A stretch of DNA of 64,000 nucleotides from Nocardia acididurans (GTDB taxonomy: Bacteria; Actinomycetota; Actinomycetes; Mycobacteriales; Mycobacteriaceae), in assembly GCF_016741815.1 (NCBI RefSeq), contig NZ_JAERRJ010000011.1, positions 248,001-312,000 on the forward strand. The letters run 5' to 3'. The position numbers were made by a program, and so were the translations under genes. The notes beneath the pieces were generated by a model. It saw nothing but the letters and a program-made list of their open reading frames with translations. It was not told the origin of the DNA and searched no databases. This document shows positions 1-8,274 of the stretch, piece after piece (position 1 is the first letter of the stretch; every line of letters begins with the position of its first letter).

Positions 1-797
1 CGGTGCTGGAGGGTTCCCTCGGCCTCGGCAACCGGCACCTGGATTGGAGCGAACTGCTGACACCCGGCGCCGGGCGCAGCTTCGCCTCCACGGAGATCTT
101 CGGAAAGTGGTTACGCGGCCTGCTGGAAGACGATTACGCGGCCGCCGCGCGGGGGCCGGATCGAGATCCCGGTAAGGCGCTGGCGGCCGCGGTACGCGAT
201 CTGCGCGGTGTGGTGCGGAGAATCGTTTCGCACGGCGGCGTCGGCGGGCAGTCCTATCGCCGCGATATCGAACTCTGGTTCAACGGGGTGAACAATATGC
301 TGGCGTCCGGCCCACCGAACAGCCGTGTCGCGGAACTGATCGCGCTGCAGCGCGCGGGCGCGGTAGAGTTCGTCGGACCGGCCGCACCGGCCCGGTTCGA
401 TCCGGATATCGGGCTGTTCAGCGTGGAGTCGGCGGTGGTCGACGGCTCCCGGCGCACCGCGCCGGCGCTCATCGAGTCCTATCTGCCCGGGGCGGATATC
501 CGGCGGGCAGCCGATCCGTTCCTGAAGGACCTTCTCGCACGCGGCAATTGCCGGGCCTATCGCATTCCGGATGCGGGCGGCGGCTATCGGTCCGGCGGCA
601 TCGATGTCGACCCGCGAACACTGCGGGTGATCAAAGCGAACGGGCGGGCACACGAGCAGGTGTACTGCTTCGGCCCGCCGCTCGAGGGTGTGCAGTGGGT
701 GACCGCGTCCGGTGCGCGCCCCCGGGTGAACTCACCGCTGCTCACCCAGTCCGACCAGATCGCTCGCGCGATCCTGGGACTCACGCCGGCGCGGTGA
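1..797 (+). CDS. FAD/NAD(P)-binding protein, C-terminal part (5' end outside window)
   Basis: The reading frame is already open at the window edge, so only about the last 264 residues are seen. The C-terminal stretch (QVYCFGPPLEGVQWVTASG, then RPRVNSPLLTQSD) resembles the end of actinobacterial FAD/NAD(P)-binding proteins of the NAD_binding_9 type, where an EGxxWxTA segment and a following N-S precede a terminal helix. The dinucleotide-binding N-terminus is not in the window, so the assignment rests on this end only. The substrate is unknown. The 3' end overlaps the convergent prenyltransferase gene by 17 bp, so the two share a transcription-termination zone. Confidence 0.6.
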   Translation, partial: VLEGSLGLGNRHLDWSELLTPGAGRSFASTEIFGKWLRGLLEDDYAAAARGPDRDPGKALAAAVRDLRGVVRRIVSHGGVGGQSYRRDIELWFNGVNNMLASGPPNSRVAELIALQRAGAVEFVGPAAPARFDPDIGLFSVESAVVDGSRRTAPALIESYLPGADIRRAADPFLKDLLARGNCRAYRIPDAGGGYRSGGIDVDPRTLRVIKANGRAHEQVYCFGPPLEGVQWVTASGARPRVNSPLLTQSDQIARAILGLTPAR

Positions 798-1761
798 GGA
801 CGGTCAGGTGGGTGAGGTACTGCACGCCGAGATGAATCCGATAGGGCAGCCTGGTGGTGTCCCGCCGGTCGGAATGCCGGGTGGTCAGCACGGAGTACGC
901 CACCAGCAGGCCCCCGCCGAGGACCACCGCTGCCGCCCCGGACAGCAGCGGGATCGCCTGTGCGGCAAGGCAGAACAGCACGCCGATGGCGACGGCGACG
1001 CTCGCCACGGTCGCCCGGAGGCGGCGCTCGCCGATGCGCACCGCCAGCACCCCGCGCCCGGCCGCGCGATCACCGTCGATATCGGAGAAGTCCTTCGTGA
1101 TCGCACCGACGAAGCCGGACCAGCAGGACATGGCGAGGGCGAGGGCGAGCAGCTGTGGCGTCGGTCGACCGCCGACGGCGAGCATGCCCGCGATATAGGT
1201 GACGAAGCCGCCGAGGACGACCACCGCGATGGATCCGAACGGTGTCGCACAGAATCGGAACGGCGGCAGCGAGTAGGCGCAGCCGAGCGCCAGGATCACC
1301 ACGACCGCGAGAATCATCCACGGACCGCGATGCACCGCCGACAGCATGGCGACGAGCGCGAAACCGATTGCCGCCCTGATGGCATCCGGTCGTGACAACG
1401 CTCCCCGGGACAGCGGCCGGCCGACCCCGTTGACCGAGTCGTTGTCGATATCGCAGACGCCGTTCAGCACATAGACGAACACGATCGCCGCGACCCACCC
1501 GAGCAGACTCGTGAGATAGCCGAGGGTGCCCAGGTCCTGCGGCCCGGGGAGCGCGGCGACGCCGAGTACGGAGCCCGCGACGAATCGCAGCGCGAAAAGA
1601 AATTGAACGGCGGGCCGAGCCTCTTGCAGAGACAGCAGCACCGACCGAGAATGAATTGCAACGGAATTCGCCGCGTTATCGAGCCGAGAATTCGAACGGC
1701 CGAGCCGATCGAAGAAATAGAAAGTTGCGCCGTCCGATGCCGTGACATTCCCTGAATGCAT
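781..1761 (-). CDS. UbiA-family prenyltransferase, integral membrane
   Basis: A 326-residue polytopic membrane protein with about eight hydrophobic segments. It carries both Asp-rich motifs of the UbiA superfamily: NGVCDIDNDSVNGVGRP after the second membrane segment and KDFSDIDGDRAAG after the sixth. These bind Mg-diphosphate, and the family transfers a prenyl chain to an aromatic or other acceptor. The acceptor cannot be told from sequence; menaquinone, haem and secondary-metabolite enzymes share this fold. The first 45 or so residues before the family homology are unusually polar and encoded by noticeably AT-richer DNA (about 1600-1761). The true start may therefore lie downstream, for example at the GTG before LLSLQEARPA. 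It is divergent from the MmpL gene, with 230 bp between them. Confidence 0.8.
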   Translation of the reverse strand: MHSGNVTASDGATFYFFDRLGRSNSRLDNAANSVAIHSRSVLLSLQEARPAVQFLFALRFVAGSVLGVAALPGPQDLGTLGYLTSLLGWVAAIVFVYVLNGVCDIDNDSVNGVGRPLSRGALSRPDAIRAAIGFALVAMLSAVHRGPWMILAVVVILALGCAYSLPPFRFCATPFGSIAVVVLGGFVTYIAGMLAVGGRPTPQLLALALAMSCWSGFVGAITKDFSDIDGDRAAGRGVLAVRIGERRLRATVASVAVAIGVLFCLAAQAIPLLSGAAAVVLGGGLLVAYSVLTTRHSDRRDTTRLPYRIHLGVQYLTHLTVLTAPA

Positions 1762-1991
1762 GTTCTGGAAGTTACTGAGCGAAACAGTGCGTCAGTAGAA
1801 CTTCGCGGAAAGTTGTGCCATTCGAATAATGGCCTCTACCTCTAAAGATACATCCCGGATCGGCGGGTATCCGGACGGCCGATCTGATATCGGCGATCAC
1901 CCGGGAGCGCCCGTTCGAGTGCGGAACTTCCGCAGTCGACCGCCATCCCGGGGTCTGGCCCCACCCACCCTCTCGAACATGGAGTACTGCT

Positions 1992-4334
1992 GTGTTGACC
2001 ACAATCGCCCGGTTCGCCGTCGCGCGGCCCTGGCCGGTGCTCGTCGGAACCCTCCTGGTCGCACTGCTGTGCGGTGTCTTCGGCGGGTCGGCGCAGGCGG
2101 CCCTGAAATCCGGCGGCTTCGCCTCGGCCGATGTCGAGGCGGCGAACCGATTCATTCAACGGCACTTCCCCGGCGCGAGCCCGAATGTCGTTGTGCTGGT
2201 GACTGATTCGGAGTCCATCGACAGCCCGGCGGCGCAGGCCGCCACCCGGCGGGTGCTGGATCTGCTGCGTGCCCGCGCGGACGTCACCAGTATCCAGGCC
2301 TGGTCCGATTCCGAGACCGGCCCGTCCCGGTCGCTGCGCAGCGTGGACGGTCGCAGCGGGCTCATTCTGGTCGGACTGGCCGGTGACGACACCGCCCAGC
2401 AGGACAGCGCGGGCCGGGTATCGGAACAGGTCTCGGGTTCCGCCGACGGGGTGACCATCCGCACCGGCGGAGCCGCCGCCGAATTCCACGACATCAGCAC
2501 CGAGATCGCGGACGGGCTGCTCGTCGCGGAGGCGATCGCGCTGCCGGTGACACTGCTGCTGCTGATCCTCGTGTTCGGCAGTGTGGTGGCCGCCGCGCTG
2601 CCGGTCGTGATCGGGCTCTTCTCAATCATCTCCACCCTGGCCATCCTGCGGGCACTGACCCTGGTCACCGATGTCTCGATCTTCGCGCTCAACATGACCA
2701 CCGCGCTCGGCCTGGCCCTGGCCATCGACTACAGCCTGTTCATCGTGAGCCGGTACCGCGAGGAGCTGGCCCAGGGGGCGGCGGTGAAAGACGCCGTGGT
2801 CAAGGCGATTCGGACGGCCGGTCGCACCGTGGTGTTCTCGGCGCTGACGGTGGCGCTCTCGCTCGCGGCACTGTCCTGCTTCGACGCCTACTTCCTGCGC
2901 TCCTTCGCCTACGCGGGTATCGCCGTCGTGGTCGCCGCCACCGCGGCGTCGGTGCTGGTGCTGCCGGCCGGCCTCATGGTGCTGGGGCCCCGGGTGAATG
3001 CGCTGGATCTGCGCGTTCCCCTGCTGCGGCTCATCCGCCGGGCACCCGCGCCCGCCCCGGCCCCGGAACGGACCCGCTGGTACCGGCTGGTCGTGGCGGT
3101 GATGAAACGCGCTGTGCCCGTGTCGATCACGGCCACCGCGGTGCTGGTGCTGCTCGGATTGCCGTTCCTCTCCGTCCAGTTGGCCTACCCCGACTACCGG
3201 GTGATGCCGGAGGCGGCGCCCAGCTACCAGGTCGGCGAAAGCCTGCGCCACGATTTCGACGCGAACCTGGCCGCGACCGTCTCCATCGCGTTGCCGGACC
3301 ATCAGCGCCCGGTCGGCGACTACGCCGCGGCGCTGTCCGCCGTCGCGGGGGTGACCGCGGTGCTGTCGCCGGAGGGCGTGTATTCCCAAGGCCGCCAGGT
3401 CGATTCGTCGCACCTGCCGATGACCGCGCCGGCGGGCACGGTGCTGGCCGTGCGGACCGGGATCGATCCGATGTCGCAGCAGGGAGCCGAGCTCGTCGCC
3501 GCCCTGCGTGCGGTGCCGTCGCCGGTTACGCCGCTGTTCGGCGGTACGGCCCCGGTGTACAAGGACGCACTGGACGAGATGTACGACCGGCTGCCCATCG
3601 CGCTGGCGATCGTCGTGCTGAGCAGTCTCGTGCTGCTGTTCCTGTTCACGGGGAGCCTCGTACTGCCGGTCAAGGCGTTGCTGCTGAACCTGCTGTCGCT
3701 CACTGCGACCTACGGGGCCATGGTCTGGGTGTTCCAGCAGGGCCACCTGTCCGGCCTGCTGGGATTCACGGCCACCGGATACCTGAACGCCAATATGCCG
3801 CCCCTGATGTTCTGTCTGGCCTTCGGCATGTCCATGGACTACGAGGTCTTCCTGCTCTCCCGGATCCGCGAGGAGTGGCTCGCCTCCGACCGCAGCGCCG
3901 GAGCCAACACCCACGCCGTCGCCATGGGCGTCGCGCGGACCGGGCGGATCTTCACCGCGGCGGCGGCGCTGATGGCCGTCGTGTTCCTGGCCATCGCCAC
4001 GTCGGCGGTGTCGTCGATGCAGATGTTCGGAATCGGTCTCGCGCTGGCGGTGGTGGCCGATGCCACCATCATCCGGCTGTGCCTGGCCCCGGCCCTCATG
4101 CGGTTGATGAGCACCGGGAACTGGTGGCTGCCCGGCCCGCTGGCGGCACTGCATCGCCGTGTCGGCCTGACGGAGCACGATGGTGAATCCGGTGCGGTCG
4201 AATCCATTGACGAATTCGATTCGCGATTACTACTGTCGGAACCGATCCGAATGGTGCAGATCGGCGCCACGAATTCTCTTCCCGGTGACGGACGAATTTC
4301 CTGTCACTTGCGGATTCCCATGGACAAGAATTGA
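1992..4334 (+). CDS. MmpL-type RND transporter
   Basis: A 780-residue MMPL/RND protein. The GTG start is preceded by GGAG at 1981. The architecture is the usual duplicated one: one membrane helix, an extracytoplasmic loop (about residues 30-165), a five-helix bundle, a second loop (about 395-525) and a second helix bundle. The characteristic transmembrane proton-relay segments are present twice, as ALAIDYSLFIVSRYREE and FGMSMDYEVFLLSRIREEW, each with the Asp-Tyr pair. Members export lipids, siderophores or glycolipids across the inner membrane of mycolic-acid bacteria. It is first in a co-directional row, with the reductase start 17 bp after its stop, which suggests it exports the product of genes 4352-8180. 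The last 40 residues are polar and not conserved in type. Confidence 0.9.
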   Translation: MLTTIARFAVARPWPVLVGTLLVALLCGVFGGSAQAALKSGGFASADVEAANRFIQRHFPGASPNVVVLVTDSESIDSPAAQAATRRVLDLLRARADVTSIQAWSDSETGPSRSLRSVDGRSGLILVGLAGDDTAQQDSAGRVSEQVSGSADGVTIRTGGAAAEFHDISTEIADGLLVAEAIALPVTLLLLILVFGSVVAAALPVVIGLFSIISTLAILRALTLVTDVSIFALNMTTALGLALAIDYSLFIVSRYREELAQGAAVKDAVVKAIRTAGRTVVFSALTVALSLAALSCFDAYFLRSFAYAGIAVVVAATAASVLVLPAGLMVLGPRVNALDLRVPLLRLIRRAPAPAPAPERTRWYRLVVAVMKRAVPVSITATAVLVLLGLPFLSVQLAYPDYRVMPEAAPSYQVGESLRHDFDANLAATVSIALPDHQRPVGDYAAALSAVAGVTAVLSPEGVYSQGRQVDSSHLPMTAPAGTVLAVRTGIDPMSQQGAELVAALRAVPSPVTPLFGGTAPVYKDALDEMYDRLPIALAIVVLSSLVLLFLFTGSLVLPVKALLLNLLSLTATYGAMVWVFQQGHLSGLLGFTATGYLNANMPPLMFCLAFGMSMDYEVFLLSRIREEWLASDRSAGANTHAVAMGVARTGRIFTAAAALMAVVFLAIATSAVSSMQMFGIGLALAVVADATIIRLCLAPALMRLMSTGNWWLPGPLAALHRRVGLTEHDGESGAVESIDEFDSRLLLSEPIRMVQIGATNSLPGDGRISCHLRIPMDKN

Positions 4335-4351
4335 AAGAGGAGGGCTTTGCC

Positions 4352-5461
4352 ATGACGGAAAAACCGTCCCGAGTAATGCTCACAGGGGTGACGGGGCTCA
4401 TCGGCGGCGCACTCGCCATCGAATTGCTGAAAGAAACCGACGCACAACTACTGTGCCTGGTCCGCACCCGGCCGGGCAGCTCCGCCCAGCAGCGTCTGCT
4501 GGACTCGCTGCGCCTCAGCGCGCAGGCCTACGGCACCCCGCTGTCGGCGGAGGAACTGGCCCGCTGCACGGCCGTCGCGGGTGATATCACCGAGCCGCTG
4601 GCAGGTGTCGACCTCGACGCCCACACCGGCGGCGTGGACGAATTCTGGCATTCGGCAGCGTCTCTGGCCTTCGAGGAGCACCGCGCGGCCGAGATCGAGA
4701 AGCAGAATGTCGAGGGCACCGAGAACGTGCTCGAGCTGGCCCGCGGCTTGGGCGTGCGGACGTTCAACTACATCAGCACCGCCTATGTCGCCGGACGCAC
4801 CAACGGAGTCATTCCGGAGGCGCGGATCCCGGCGTCGGTGGAGTCGAACAACGCCTACGAACGATCGAAGATCGCGGCCGAGAACACCGTGCTGGACTCG
4901 GGTTTCGACACGATCCGGATCTTCCGGCCGAGCATCGTCATCGGGCACAGCCGGACCTACGCCGCCACCACGTTCTCGGGTCTGTACGGTTTCGTCCGCG
5001 GCCTGCAGCGCGCGCGCAATCTCGTCCGCGCCTCGCTGGGCGACCTGCTGAAGTTCCGGCCCCTGCGCTTGCTGGCGAACGGGGACACCCCGGTCAACTT
5101 CATCCCGGTGGACCAGGTGGTCCGTGCCGCCGTCGGCATCGCGGCGCGGTCGTCCGACAGCGAGATCTACCACCTCGCCAACAGCGCCCCGCCCGCGTTG
5201 AAGACGGTGTGGGACGGCGCGGTCGACGTGCTGGGCGTGCAGTACCCGATCTTCACCGACGACCGCTCCGAGTTCACGCTCATCGACGAGAAGGTCGATG
5301 AGCAGATGGACTTCTACCGGTCCTACATGAACGACGAGAAGTACTTCTCGGTGTCGAATGTCGAGAAGATCCTCGGCGAGGGCGCACTGCGGTGCGAACT
5401 GTCGGCTCAGGAGCTCGGCCGGTACGTCGCCTGGTACCTGGCGCATCGGGGGGCCGCGTAA
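4352..5461 (+). CDS. NAD(P)-dependent reductase of the fatty acyl / thioester reductase type (extended SDR)
   Basis: The ATG at 4352 is chosen because an AGAGGAGGG ribosome site sits just upstream; the in-frame TTG at 4331 lies before that site. The 369-residue product opens with a Rossmann motif TGVTGLIGG (residues 11-19). Other signatures of the NAD_binding_4 (male-sterility/FAR) branch are VAGDITEPL, EFWHSAASLAFE, NVEGTENVLEL, YISTAYVAG and IFRPSIVIGHS. The catalytic Y-x-x-x-K is Tyr169/Lys173 in AYERSK. This branch reduces acyl-CoA or carrier-bound thioesters to aldehyde or alcohol. With the acyl ligase and ACP three genes on, reductive release of an ACP-bound acyl chain is the likely job, but this is inference. 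The stop overlaps the next start (TAATG), indicating translational coupling. Confidence 0.8.
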   Translation: MTEKPSRVMLTGVTGLIGGALAIELLKETDAQLLCLVRTRPGSSAQQRLLDSLRLSAQAYGTPLSAEELARCTAVAGDITEPLAGVDLDAHTGGVDEFWHSAASLAFEEHRAAEIEKQNVEGTENVLELARGLGVRTFNYISTAYVAGRTNGVIPEARIPASVESNNAYERSKIAAENTVLDSGFDTIRIFRPSIVIGHSRTYAATTFSGLYGFVRGLQRARNLVRASLGDLLKFRPLRLLANGDTPVNFIPVDQVVRAAVGIAARSSDSEIYHLANSAPPALKTVWDGAVDVLGVQYPIFTDDRSEFTLIDEKVDEQMDFYRSYMNDEKYFSVSNVEKILGEGALRCELSAQELGRYVAWYLAHRGAA

Positions 5462-6327
5462 TGGATCTGGCGACCATCGAAACCTGGGACCTCGGCTACC
5501 GGGGCGATACGGCCCGGCACCGGACCGCCGACGGCTGCGAGCTCTACTACGAGCTGGAGGGCGAAGGGCCCTGCGTCACTTTCGTTTCCACGATCTACGT
5601 GGTCAGCACGGCGTGGCGCAATTTCACCCGGCGGGTGGTGACCGAGAACCGGATCCTCACCTACGATCTCCGCAACCAGGGTGCGTCCTCCGGGGAGCCC
5701 AAGGGCTTCGATCAGCATGTGGACGATCTCGTCTCCCTGCTGGATCACCTCGGGATCGAACGGACCCACCTGGTCGGATCCTCGATCTCGACGCTCATCT
5801 GCCGCGACTTCGCGGTCCGGCATCCGGACCGGGTCTCGGGTCTGATCCTGGTCGGACCGCCGATCAGCCCGTGGGGCTCCAAGCGCCGCACCCGCATCAC
5901 CCGATCCTGGCTCGCCGCACTCGAATCCGGCGGTCCCCGTGCGCTGTTCGACGCGATCTATCCGCTCGTCTTCGGTGATCGCACCCAGGCGATCGGCGGC
6001 ACCGCGACGTATCTGGCCCTGCGGGAGCGGTTCCTGGCGACCAACTCCACCGCGCAGCTGCGGGCCAACCTCTCCGATGCCCTCGATCCCAGCGAGGACG
6101 TCGCGATGCTGACGCGAGTGGCGGCGCCGACCCTGCTGCTCGGTGGCGACGACGATTTCTGCATCAGCCCCTCCGGATTGCGATTGCTGGCCGAGACCAT
6201 GCCCGATGCGACCGCCGAGATCTTCGACGAGTGCGGGCATCTGCCCTTCTTCGAACACACCGACCGATTCGAGGAATCGCTGCGCGACTTCGTCCGCGGC
6301 GTGGAAGCCCGCCGGACCCGCCAGTAA
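5461..6327 (+). CDS. alpha/beta hydrolase
   Basis: The start ATG shares its A with the upstream stop (TAATG), so the gene is translationally coupled to the reductase. The 288-residue product has a typical alpha/beta-hydrolase layout. The nucleophile elbow LVGSSISTLI puts the serine at residue 108 with Ser rather than Gly at the last elbow position. The acid is likely in GGDDDFCISP and the histidine in ECGHLPFFEH near the C-terminus. No signal peptide is seen, so it should be cytoplasmic. In this context a type II thioesterase or product-release hydrolase acting with the acyl ligase and ACP is plausible; an unrelated esterase cannot be excluded. Confidence 0.8.
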   Translation: MDLATIETWDLGYRGDTARHRTADGCELYYELEGEGPCVTFVSTIYVVSTAWRNFTRRVVTENRILTYDLRNQGASSGEPKGFDQHVDDLVSLLDHLGIERTHLVGSSISTLICRDFAVRHPDRVSGLILVGPPISPWGSKRRTRITRSWLAALESGGPRALFDAIYPLVFGDRTQAIGGTATYLALRERFLATNSTAQLRANLSDALDPSEDVAMLTRVAAPTLLLGGDDDFCISPSGLRLLAETMPDATAEIFDECGHLPFFEHTDRFEESLRDFVRGVEARRTRQ

Positions 6328-6339
6328 GGAACCAACGCT

Positions 6340-7836
6340 GTGGCACACGACCTGCCGGTTCGCGAACTGGCGAACCGCTATCTGCGATTGGCGCAGGAAC
6401 GACCGGACGCCGACGCCCTGATCTTCCAGCGCGCGCCGTTCGAGGGAATCCGGCTCAGCTGGGCGGATATCGCCGATCGCAGTGAGAAACTGCTGGCCCA
6501 TTTCGTGCTGGCGGGAATGGCGCCGGGCGCACGCTGCGCCGTGACCCTCGTCGATCATCCGGATACGGTGCCGGCCCTGCTGGCCCTGTGGCGGCTCGAC
6601 GCCACGGCCGTGCTGATCGACGCTGCATGGGGAAATCGACTGCGGGACAACGTATTGCGCCACTCGGGCGCGGATTTCGGACTGGAGCTTCTGCCCGAGT
6701 TCCGGGTGGTGCGCATCGGCTCCTCCGAAGGGTTCCCACACGCACTCCCCGACGGCACGGCGATGCTCGGCTACACCTCGGGCAGCACCGGTGACCCCAA
6801 GGGCATTCCGTTCACCCATTCGAAACTGGCGCTGACCATGCATGCCTCCGCGGCGGCGGGAGCGGCGCTGCGCGGCGGCGAGCCGTCCCGGATTGCGTGT
6901 AGTGCAAGGCTTTCCGGATCCGGAACACTGAACATGCACTACGTCTGGGCGGCCTTCACCGACGCCGCGGTAGTCGTGCTCCCGGAGCTCGACCTGCGCT
7001 CGGGTCGCGACTATTGGAGTCGCATAGACGAATTCGCCGTCGACCAGACCTATCTCGTTCCCTCGCTGGTCGAAATCGTCAATCACGTCGCTCGACCGCG
7101 CGTCGCCGGCGGCGCGGCTCCGCTGTGCCTTACCGGCAGCGCGCCGCTGCCGGCGCGTACCCAGCAGCGCTTCACGCAGAAGTTCGGCCTGCCCCTGGTG
7201 AATTGCTACGGCATCTCGGAAGCCATGTGCGCCATCTTCTTCGGGCACCGGGACCGGGACGGCTCGGCGACGAACGACGTCGGTGTGCCCTGGCTGCTGC
7301 AGGCGCGGCTCGTCGACAGTGCCGGCGTCGTCGTGGCCGGCGCGGGGGAGGGGGAGTTGCAGTTGGCGGGTCCGACGCTGCTCGACCACTACTACGGAAA
7401 TCCCGCCGCCACCGCCGCGGCCTTCGACGGGCGCTGGTTCCGCACCGGTGACGTCATGCGCCGCGAGACCGACGGTGTCTACCGCATCGCCGGCCGTAGC
7501 AAGGACGTGGTCATGAAGGGCGGGTTCGCCGTGTACCTGAACGAGGTCGAGGAAGCCGCGCTCGCGATCCCCGATGTCCTCGAGGCCGGGGCGGTCGGAC
7601 TCTCGCTCCTCGACGGCGAGGACATCGGGCTGCTGGTGCGCCTCGACGAGTCCAGCGCAGTCGGCACCGCCGACGTTCTCGAATCGATCCGTCGCGACCT
7701 CGGCCGGCAGCGCGCGCCGCGGCGCGTGATCGCGATCGCCGATCCGCTGCCTCGAACCGGACAGAACAAGCTCGACCGCCGGGCGGTCACCGCACTGTGG
7801 GAAACCGAGGCGGCCCTCGCGTCCGTGTCGAAATGA
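6340..7836 (+). CDS. AMP-dependent acyl-CoA/acyl-ACP ligase
   Basis: A 498-residue ANL-superfamily enzyme with a GTG start, 12 bp after the hydrolase. The phosphate-binding loop GYTSGSTGDPKGIPF is at residues 144-158. The A5-like motif is NCYGISEAM, the A7/A8 region reads WFRTGDVMRRETDGVYRIAGRSKDVV split over two motifs, and the C-terminal catalytic lysine is about Lys477 in RTGQNKLDR. These enzymes adenylate a carboxylic acid and pass it to CoA or a carrier protein. The enzyme is shorter than typical fatty acyl ligases (about 540-580 residues) because the N-terminal part is compact. The carrier gene 26 bp downstream suggests ACP is the acceptor. The acid substrate is unknown. Confidence 0.88.
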   Translation: MAHDLPVRELANRYLRLAQERPDADALIFQRAPFEGIRLSWADIADRSEKLLAHFVLAGMAPGARCAVTLVDHPDTVPALLALWRLDATAVLIDAAWGNRLRDNVLRHSGADFGLELLPEFRVVRIGSSEGFPHALPDGTAMLGYTSGSTGDPKGIPFTHSKLALTMHASAAAGAALRGGEPSRIACSARLSGSGTLNMHYVWAAFTDAAVVVLPELDLRSGRDYWSRIDEFAVDQTYLVPSLVEIVNHVARPRVAGGAAPLCLTGSAPLPARTQQRFTQKFGLPLVNCYGISEAMCAIFFGHRDRDGSATNDVGVPWLLQARLVDSAGVVVAGAGEGELQLAGPTLLDHYYGNPAATAAAFDGRWFRTGDVMRRETDGVYRIAGRSKDVVMKGGFAVYLNEVEEAALAIPDVLEAGAVGLSLLDGEDIGLLVRLDESSAVGTADVLESIRRDLGRQRAPRRVIAIADPLPRTGQNKLDRRAVTALWETEAALASVSK

Positions 7837-7862
7837 CCTGTCGCGTACCGAAGGAGTAAGCA

Positions 7863-8180
7863 ATGAACAGCCAGAACACACTCGGGGCAGGGATTTCCGA
7901 GGCCGAGTTCATCGACGCGGTCACCGCGTTCCTGCACGACCTGCGCGGTCCGGAGCACGGCGCCGTCGAGGCGGACAGCGATCTCGTCACCGACGTGGGG
8001 CTGGACTCGATCCAGTTGATCGCGCTGCTGGGTTTCATCGAGCGACTGCGTGACCGCGAGCTCGACGAGGTGCCCGAACTGGGCGGTCTCACCATCCGCA
8101 GCGCCTACCGGGCACTGTTCCTGGGTGGGCCGGGCGAGTCGGCGCTGCGCGGCGGGGCCGTCACGACCGGAATCGCGTAA
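7863..8180 (+). CDS. free-standing acyl carrier protein
   Basis: A 105-residue carrier protein starting at ATG 7863 behind AAGGAG (7851). The phosphopantetheine site is DVGLDSIQLIALLGF with Ser49. The surrounding sequence is of the PP-binding family but unlike the Glu-rich primary-metabolism AcpM, and a Gly/Ala-rich tail of about 20 residues follows helix IV. It should be loaded by a phosphopantetheinyl transferase and charged by the ligase directly upstream. Together they look like an acyl-activation/carrier pair for a specialised lipid or ester. Confidence 0.88.
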   Translation: MNSQNTLGAGISEAEFIDAVTAFLHDLRGPEHGAVEADSDLVTDVGLDSIQLIALLGFIERLRDRELDEVPELGGLTIRSAYRALFLGGPGESALRGGAVTTGIA

Positions 8181-8274
8181 ACGGCTGCGCGGGAGGGGTT
8201 GCAGGTCCGATAGTCGATGCAGTCACCATCTATGCGTTGCTCTACCTGATGACCGGCACGGCGGGAGAAGCACG

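Noticed and set aside
2622..4178. Minus-strand frame of 518 codons opposite the MmpL gene
   Set aside because: Its product is Gln/His/Arg-rich with no domain and is fully covered by a clear MMPL gene.
5407..7881. Minus-strand frame of 824 codons opposite the hydrolase and ligase genes
   Set aside because: No recognisable domain; the plus strand has motif-complete genes with ribosome sites in the same stretch.
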